From: Phoronis australis
Lineage: Eukaryota; Phoronida; Phoronidae
Direction: 5' to 3'
DNA length: 39,777 bases
NCBI GenBank assembly: GCA_002633005.1
Contig: NMRA01000334.1
Location: 188,001 to 227,777 of the forward strand
Shown here: in pieces, positions 32,958 to 39,777 of the stretch
Position numbering within the stretch: position 1 is the first letter of the stretch
Layout: each line of letters begins with the position of its first letter
Made by a program: the position numbers and the translations under genes
Notes under the pieces: model-generated
The model's input: only the letters and a program-made list of their open reading frames with translations
Told to the model about the DNA's origin: nothing
Database searches by the model: none

Positions 32958-33490
32958 AATTGTATTTGTTGAGGATAACATGCAATAAATGTTAAAACAT
33001 GCTTTAGCCAAAGGCTAATACAGATATACAGCATGGTCCTGTACAGCAAAAAATAAAATAATTTAAGATAGATAAATAGACTAAATTAAGTTACATTAAT
33101 ATAAATGAGTATTTTACACACTGAATTTACAAACTGAATTACTAAATTGATTAAATAAATTAATTAAATAAATTAAAACTTTAAAACTTTCATATGGTAT
33201 ATACAATGAAGTGACTAAGGGAGGGGCCGCTATGATGACCACATCCACAGGTAAGGGATCAATTTGTGTCTGATGTTATCATAACCATCACCCTCCTTTA
33301 GACTATTTGGCAAGTCGTTCCACTGTTGAATGGTCTGAATAAAAAGGACTTATAGTAAAACCAAGTTCTGTGTCTAGGCATAGCAAAATTGTTTGTGAAA
33401 GAAAATCTTGTCCGGATTTGGTGGCTACGAGATAAATAAGTTGGAACATTATCGTGGAAACACTTATGCATCATACACAAGCGCAACTAT
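32958..33490 (-). mobile_element. second LINE, 3' end only
   Basis: The minus-strand peptide VPTYLSRSHQIRTRF, then MPRHRTWFYYKSFLFRPFNS, matches the C-terminal pattern of CR1/L2/Rex-type LINE ORF2 proteins (VPxYLS..TR..., RTxxxxKSFLFxAxxxWN). It is followed by an AT-rich 3' UTR and the (AAT)n tail. It is strongly 5' truncated at about 33490, where the Penelope-like element begins. Confidence 0.75.
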
Positions 33491-33531
33491 TATTAAAATA
33501 ACTATCATTAAAATCATTAAAATCTCTTGGT

Positions 33532-35045
33532 CTATTTACACCGACCCCTAGTCACGACGTTTCGGTCGGTCTCTTCTCCGGCCAGTGTGTCTGAGCTGCG
33601 GTATAATATTCTTATTTTGAATTCTCTACATATGCGTCCTAACTTCTCGGTTATTCCGGGTATATACGGTAAGCACATAGTCTGCAGTGGGCGTTCTTCT
33701 GCCACTTTGTCTTTCCTCTGCGATGTTAAAGCCGGCTTGATGAAATCCCTTGGGTAGCCATTTCTTTCGAATGTCCCCGTCAGGTTGGTCATTTCTGCTT
33801 GGAGTGTTGCATCACAGCAGATTTCCTTTGATCTTGATGCAAGGCATTTGATTATACCCTTCTTGACTCCTTTGGTGTGGTTGGAGTTGAAGTCAAGGTA
33901 TCGTCCTGTATGGGTCTTCTTATAGTAGACTGAAGTTGTTAACTGTCCTTGACGAGTCAATAGTACGTCTAAAATGGGAGACTGTTGTTTGTCTCTTCTT
34001 CCATTGTGAATCTAATTGTAGGCGCTATGTTGTTCAGATGGTCAAGGAACTCTGATGGATTCTCTGAGTCTTGGCTGAATATTGTGAATGTGTCATCAAC
34101 GTATTGTTTCTTCGGGGTCTGCTAGCTGAGCTGAGATCTGTTTGTTCGAACCACTCCATGTACAAGTGAGCTAAGACTGGTGATAGTGGTGAACCCATTG
34201 CCAATCCTTGTGTTTGCTCGCAGAACGTGTCTCGGTATTGGAAGTAGGTGGTATTGACACAGAATGTCACTAATTCCAGAATGGAGCCCATTGGGAGGTT
34301 TACATCCACTGATGGCTTGTGGTCATGTTATAACTTTGACCTGAGTAATGGGAGAACTTGTGCTGTTGGTACACATGTGAATAGGCTTTCGACATCAAAG
34401 CTCACCATGGTGTCATTTGGTGTAATGCTGACTGATGACAACATTGACCCGAAGTGCTTCGAGTCCTTTACGTACGAGTGAGTTTTTCCAACTAGTGGGG
34501 ATAAGATATTGTTGAGGAATCTAGCTAGTTGGTGGCAGGGAGAACCAATGTTGCTTAAAATTGGTCTTATCGGCATATCAGGTTTGTGTATCTTAGGTTT
34601 ACCATACATGTGCGGGGCTTTTGTGTTGTTTGGGTTGATTCTCTGGAGTGTGTCACGTGGTAATGAACCTTCTACAGTTTTCAGGAGGGATTTGATTTTT
34701 CTTGTTACGCTCTTGGTCTTGTCAGATTGTACTTCCTTGCACTGTCCGCTAGATAGTAGATCAGTCATTTTCCTGTTGTAGTCATCCTTATCATGTGCTA
34801 CTGTTGCATTGCTTTTGGCAGCTTGTAGGATGATGATGTTTTCATTCCGGGATAGGCTACATAGGACCATGTCATCACACTTGTTAAAGTTGTTCCTTGC
34901 TAACCTACACAGGCGAAATCGCAAGTTTTAGCACTGATGACCTTCCTTTATCCATGTCGTGCAGTCTCATGATTCTTTCATCTCTCACGGGCGGCAAATT
35001 ACCTGCGTTCAATCCGCTTGATATTGTTCTTCGTGAAATTGTAAA
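33532..35045 (-). mobile_element. Penelope-like element, reverse transcriptase pseudogene
   Basis: Read from about 34924 down the minus strand. N-terminal region: ENIIILQAAKSNATVAHDKD, then PHMYGKPKIHKPDMPIRPIL, then FLNNILSPLVGKTHSYVKDS and MVSFDVESLFTCVP (34328-34924). A second frame has QTQGLAMGSPLSPVLAHLYM (about 34150-34220). A third has the catalytic KKQYVDDTFTIFSQDSENPS with YVDD at 34092-34103. Then LDVLLTRQGQLTTSVYYKKT and MCLPYIPGITEKLGRICREF (33532-33960). These are hallmarks of Penelope-like retroelements. At least two frameshifts (about 34105-34135 and about 33985) break the frame between 34328 and 33532. No GIY-YIG endonuclease follows: the frame stops at 33532 soon after the CREF motif. 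Sequence 34925-35045 may hold remnants of the N-terminus but is full of stops. Confidence 0.9.
33535..33600 (-). ncRNA. possible decayed hammerhead ribozyme of the Penelope element
   Basis: On the minus strand the string GGAGAAGAGACCGACC is followed by GAAACGTC. Penelope-like elements are known to carry small hammerhead ribozymes in their terminal repeats with a GAAACGTC-type core. The CUGAUGA box is not intact here (CCGGAGAAG in its place), so this would be a degenerate copy at best. Confidence 0.25.
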
Positions 35046-35164
35046 GAACTTTTGATATATATATTTGAAACGTAAAAACAGAGTTATATAACAAAATACG
35101 CAATACTTTTTTCAGAATTGAGAGTTGGAAATATCACCGCCACCCAACTGGATGAGAAGTTTGT

Positions 35165-35560
35165 TTAAAATTGTAGAGAATATTTTTATTTTTTGTCTTA
35201 AATCGAAAAGTGGGTCGATCTTATCGGTCAATGGAAGTGTTGAAAATCAGCAAGTGGAGACATCAGCAAACATAAATGTTCGTTTTCTAGTTCTTGATCA
35301 TCTTGATTGTTGAACAGTCATCATAGATTATTGAACGGGCGTAGCCTTTACAATGACAAGTCCTGCTTACAAATTAAAATAAATTTTTGATAATAAATTA
35401 ATTGGATTTTGTTCCGGATTCTATGAGTCGCGATCTCCTTATCAATTAGTACATTAAAATCCCAAAGGGCAGAATACAGAGAGACGCAGAAATTGTCTGA
35501 TTCGAGTAGACTATTATTCGAATTGTGCACGCCTTTGACATTTTTAGGGTTTACGAGTTG
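35165..35560 (+). repeat. local duplication copy D, right part
   Basis: Aligns with copy A at 21600-21985: AATCGAAAAGTGG, CTATGAGTCGCGA, TTAGTACAT, CCCAAAGGGCAGAATACAG (A has CCCAAGGGAATGCAG) and GAATTGTGC..CTTTG. The two LINE/Penelope elements separate it from the left part. Confidence 0.65.
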
Positions 35561-36840
35561 TGGAAAATCCAGAACTCAGTTCTGTCGATGTAAGAATCTC
35601 GCGAATGAAGCTATAATATTATTATTGATTTATTACAGTGACATAACGATGACAATAAATACAATCTCAAAGACAGAATATTCTTTACACCCCCAGCCTC
35701 AATGGGCTTACTCAGTCACATAATAACAATTAAACCATGACATAACATATTGCACACACTCAAATATGACCACTTCAGACTAGTTTTTACAAACACGACA
35801 AATCCGTTCATTCACAGTACCGCCCACCTCAACTTCTAATGGTAGAATACCTGCTCTCAATTTTGAACTTAACCAATTGTAGTAGTTCCGATGTTTAAGG
35901 TCTCATAAAAAGACTTTTTGAAATTCCGCTTTCTTCCATTAGAACCGAACGTTTCCAGAGCCTTATATATATATGTAGTGTGATCAATTGTTTCGATGTT
36001 GTAATACACGATGATATATCTGAAAGTCTTCCCTGATCTTGCGTTTTCGCGATGCGTCTAATTAATGTACGCCACCTTTAGGCTGAAAAAGATTGTACGT
36101 TTTATGTGTTTCCATTGGTTGCATGGTTTCATACATTTTATTTATCATTGCATTCGAGGCCAGTGGCTCACAGTACAATAACAACATTCTTGTACAGGAT
36201 ATACAAGCACATCGACGAATCGATAGGTAGAAGCATTTTGCCCTGATATTTGTCTACCTCTCAACCGTCTCTGCTCTGGATGTCCGGCATAAGTCTCACT
36301 ATGAGACGTATCCGTCTAGTAGTAAAGATGTCAACGTTCACACTCAACCCTTTTCCCCAATGCTAAGAGGGGTGGCGCTGTGAGGGGCTGTATCTTGGCA
36401 TCACTTCATCATACCCTCCCGATTCCTTACCAGTTCCATTAATTGGCCATCTGTTTCGTACTTGGGCGGTCGCACACAGGCCCCTGTACCTTGCAGATAC
36501 GTTCGACAAATAGTCCCACAGCCATTTCCGGTTTTGCATTTGTTTCAATCCAAAGTCGACTAAAGATTGTCTTCTCTTCTGATTCGTCGGAATCAAACAT
36601 AGCACAAGTCTAACCAGTCAAACAAAACCCACTAGAATTTGAACATTTTGTAATATACAGCCCTGTATGCTATTGCAATGACCATGGTGTAAATACAAGT
36701 TCTTAACTAAAACGAAGAGGTAGTAGTATACTCAAAATTGGCAGTATACCAATTCTATGGTAAGTCAAATATTCTCATTTGACAAAAGAAAACGTTAAGT
36801 CAATTTTTGCTAAAATGATATAACTGAACCTTTTATTGAA
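35561..36840. other. non-coding stretch, no gene recognised
   Basis: No domain-bearing frame was seen. The longest frames, at 36363-36605 (minus), are open in more than one register and match nothing known to me. One GAACTG|GTAAGG donor-like site is present at about 36430 on the minus strand. Confidence 0.3.
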
Positions 36841-36844
36841 TTTT

Positions 36845-38604
36845 TGCAATTGGTATTGAGTTGAGCAATAGATTAAATTTGATTAAACATATAGACATTC
36901 AAAAGGCATGTTCGTGTGAGCTATTCGTGACGGTCATATTACTTGGAATTTCATTTTGTTGCCTTTAGCCTACTTGCTAGTGAACAATGGTTTTCACGCA
37001 CCCTGTAAGCCTACCTGAGTGTAATCAAAATTTCAAGCACCCTGCAGCAGCATCACATGTACATGAAATTAACAAATTTCATTTGTTCAATTGACAACGG
37101 AGATGGATAAAGGAACATACTTATCACTGGCGTACCAGGTCTTGGCTTGGAGTTTAGTTGCCTGTGGTAAGTTGAAAGCGGAATCATGCGTGCATATCTT
37201 GGACTTAAACTCTTATGTTCTGTCATAGACCCAGGTGTCTAGTTTTTAGCAGAATATCTTGCTTTTCAATTCATTCAATCCTTTTTATCCTCGAATGTTG
37301 ACAACTATGCAGCAATATCTCCCCTGTTATGGATATTGTTATGTTAGCAACTTAAGAATAGTAAAAAGGTGTTCAAATGCTTTTCGTTCGTCGTAACTCA
37401 CATTGCATGTATCAGTATCACTAAATTTTTACTTTCTGAAGAAATTTGTTTTTTATAAATTTCTATGTAGTCCTACGCTCCAACAATGTAAGGAATGTAT
37501 TTCAATTATAGATGTTTCGCCCTATTTATATACCAACAATCTCTTATAGCTGCAAATTCTGGATAGTAATTGGAATAATTCATTTGATCAATTTTTTGGG
37601 TCACTGCATCTTGAAATTTAATTGAAGAACATATTTGTATCACATGCACCAAAGGTCCATTTGATAAAAAAGATGAATGAATGCCTGGATAAATTCTTCT
37701 GAGCAACTGCAAGTAACCCATATTCTAAAATGTTTGTCTTTATCCAGTAACAATCTTTGTAATCGTTGAAACTAATTCCTTGTTGGTTTAATTAATCATT
37801 TATATAACATTTCTGGTTCATTAATTTTTGATGTTACTATTGCACCCGAAATAATTTGATATGAAAATTTAGGTAATTTACTAATTAGATAATTGATCAA
37901 TTAAATAGTACAAGAAGGGTTCACTGTTGTACTCTGCTACATATGCCTTTACACCTGGCTAACAAAATATAATTCAGAATTGAATAGATTGCGTGTATCA
38001 ATCCGGTCACGAAGAACGTGAAAACATGTTCGAGAACACTGTACTCAAATATTCTGTATAGCCAGTTTAAAATGAGTTGATGACGCTGCGGGTAGATTTT
38101 GAACAGATTTTTCTGGCATCGTGCAATTCAAAAAGGCCAACGACAATTAAATTTCAAAACGTTTCATAAAATTTACATATAACAGATCTGTATCAAGTTA
38201 CCCTCGTGTGTACAAAATCTCTTTCACCACATAATCTAAACTTGGATTTAGACCGTTACCGTTATGGAATTTGAATCAAAATTTTCCTCAGTCAAGTTTT
38301 AAGTAACTTCGAAAGAAGTGACTGCTTGAGACTAGGCACCGCAGTTTGGCTTGTGACGGCGTGTCATTTTATGCACCGTGGATTGTCTCAAGGAATACCA
38401 GACTGCCCGTTCTATGCAAACCTAGAAATCCCTTCCCATCTGAGTCAAGAATAAGTTGAAATCAAAAGTTAGACGGAACAAGGGCTAATAGGCGCTTATC
38501 ATAATCGTCAAATGTTCTCTAATTCGAGTAGCGCCACTGTGTTTGCAACGTCAAGAAGAGTTAGACAGAACCCTGACAGAAACTGATGGAGCCCAACTGT
38601 TCAT
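36845..38604 (+). repeat. local duplication copy C
   Basis: Aligns with copy B in blocks (see 23495-29215), but lacks the A/B-shared 2.3-kb part and the WSC-exon part. It ends at GAGCCCAACTGTTCATG, where the 22-bp tandem repeat begins. Frames in C corresponding to frames in B are interrupted. Confidence 0.8.
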
Positions 38605-38711
38605 GTATACAATACCTTTATCACTTGTAAACAATACCTATATCATGTAAACAATACCTATATCACAAGTAAACAATACCGACATCACTTGTAAACAATA
38701 TCTTTATCACA
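38605..38711. repeat. five-copy tandem repeat of about 22 bp
   Basis: The units resemble GTAAACAATACCTATATCAC plus one or two bases, with copies beginning near 38605, 38627, 38647, 38669 and 38691. It lies exactly at the end of the similarity between copies B and C. Confidence 0.9.
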
Positions 38712-39147
38712 CAATCAAAAAACTGGTCAAGAAATGAAGAAGTGGCAAAGAAACTATCATCTGCTTAAGCTGGAGTTGGAAAGGAACAAAAATGAATTAC
38801 AATTGGCTGAGACGGAATAAAAAACAAGCATAAATTTTAAACCAGTTTTAACCGATTAAGGTCATGTGATTTATTATTGTTGGTTATTGGAAAGTTTATG
38901 TCATATATTTGTGTAGATTATTGGGGACAAATAAAACAACAAGAATAATATATATTTTAAGTAACAATGGGAATTTCAGGGTCACAGCTCTACAAATAAA
39001 TATTTCACAGAAGGAGCCAGATGGGTTCCTTAATTACAAAAGATAATACACACATTTCCGATACCCAAAGTGTACTTGAGTATCGGACACTAAGTGGCAC
39101 AGATTAGCATAGTTCCAATGGGTACATAATACCAAATGGGTATTGTC
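38712..39147. other. non-coding stretch
   Basis: AT-rich. An imperfect inverted pair of GTACTTGAGTATCGG-like strings is present near 39070, but no recognisable element or exon. Confidence 0.35.
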
Positions 39148-39230
39148 CAGGGCCGTAGGAAGCGGGGGGGCCGGGGGGGCCCGTGCCCCCCAAAAATTTT
39201 CAGCGTAGAAGCTTCTGCAACATTGTATTT
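39148..39230 (+). mobile_element. DNA transposon terminus (CAGGGCCGTAGGAAG type)
   Basis: Starts CAGGGCCGTAGGAAGCGGGG and continues with G runs and GTGCCCCCCAAAAATTTTC. This is the familiar G/C-rich end of hAT-like elements in invertebrate genomes. No matching inverted end was seen before 39498, so the element is truncated or its border lies elsewhere. Confidence 0.5.
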
Positions 39231-39497
39231 TGATTTGAAGAACAGTTTTCTCAGACTTATAACGAAATTGAAGAATCTGACTTAGTTATCAGAAAAACAC
39301 CATAAAACGTGTGGATCAGGCAGCTGTTATTTCGCCAAAGAATCGTTTCCCAAGACTGCAGAACAAGACTTCAAGTTGATGTTTGGCGTCGTCGGCAAAG
39401 TGAAGACCTCACGTGTGTCCGGTAAGTGTTACAATATATCCAGCAGTAGCGCGTGCAGTTCTAAGTTTGAACTTTGGTGTTCAGTGCATTATTCGAG

Positions 39498-39777
39498 ATG
39501 TCGACCACAATGGAGGTAATTGAGTTTTCTAACGTTGTGGAGTTGTTTTTACTGTTCATTGTGATTGTCGCATGCACGTTATAGCAGGAAACTAGAGTAA
39601 ATTTCGATCAGTGGTCACAAATTCTGTATTTTACAGGGCCTTGGAGAACTCGTGGCGTCGATTGGATACGACTCGCAGAAAGCTGGAAGTCTATACGACA
39701 CATACAGTAACCTTGTAACACAAGCTGTTGAATCCCCTCTTTCTACATCTAGTTTGTTGGAAAATGCTCTGATCGAC
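39498..39777 (+). CDS. 5' end of an unrecognised spliced gene (two exons, partial)
   Basis: Exon 1 coding part, 39498-39515, reads MSTTME and ends at GGAG|GTAATT (phase 0). The intron runs to TTCTGTATTTTACAG at 39636. Exon 2, 39637 to the window edge, is open for 47 codons: GLGELVASIGYDSQKAGSLY, then DTYSNLVTQAVESPLSTSSL and LENALID. Codon use and composition are unlike the AT-rich surroundings, and both splice sites are good. A further GTAAGT donor (TGTCCG|GTAAGT, near 39420) could end a non-coding upstream exon. I do not recognise the protein. Confidence 0.6.

Noticed and set aside
32720-33011. Long frames of poly-Asn, poly-Ile, poly-Tyr
   Set aside because: They are translations of the (AAT)n microsatellite in different frames and directions.
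36363-36605. Minus-strand frame with QNRKWLWDYLSNVSARYRG and an alternative frame starting MFDSDESEEKTIFSRLW
   Set aside because: Two overlapping frames compete, neither matches a family I know, and the splice context is weak.

Overview
This looks like a piece of an AT-rich animal nuclear genome: spliced genes with GT/AG borders, large introns, many decayed retrotransposons and microsatellites. The gene content (an LRR-Ig-FN3 neuronal protein of the LRRN type beside the mitochondrial peptidase gene IMMP2L, a WSC-domain exon, Penelope-like and CR1/L2-like retroelements) fits an invertebrate deuterostome or another marine invertebrate. The species cannot be named from the sequence. There are no bacterial operons, CRISPR arrays or recognisable tRNA/rRNA genes.

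Layout. From 1 to 9.4 kb is AT-rich non-coding DNA with a diffuse dispersed repeat. From 9415 to 11532 (+) is an intact single-exon LRRN-family gene of 705 codons. On the opposite strand, at 16212-16319 and 14736-14839, are two consecutive coding exons of IMMP2L (mitochondrial inner membrane peptidase subunit 2). They have clean splice sites and carry the catalytic-serine motif. Later IMMP2L exons were not found in the window, so they probably lie off the left edge, which would place LRRN inside an IMMP2L intron on the opposite strand. Vertebrates show the same arrangement (LRRN3 within IMMP2L), which makes this the most interesting point of the window. A six-copy 33-bp tandem array abuts the acceptor of the first IMMP2L exon.

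From about 16.8 to 38.6 kb the DNA is a mosaic of old local duplications (copies A, B, C and D, all in + orientation), interrupted by transposons. A G/C-rich insertion in copy A and a long-TIR element in copy B can both be defined by comparison with the uninterrupted copy. Copy B contains a phase 1-1 WSC exon, perhaps with two further exons in compatible phase, from a gene I cannot name. Between B and D lies a minus-strand CR1/L2-like LINE whose 3' end meets an inverted copy of itself across a CT microsatellite. Copy D is split by a minus-strand Penelope-like element (YVDD reverse transcriptase, frameshifted) and by a second LINE 3' end with an (AAT)n tail.

The last 300 bases hold the first two exons (+) of another spliced gene that runs off the right edge. 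An N at 26061 joins two nearly identical 125-bp stretches and looks like an assembly artefact.
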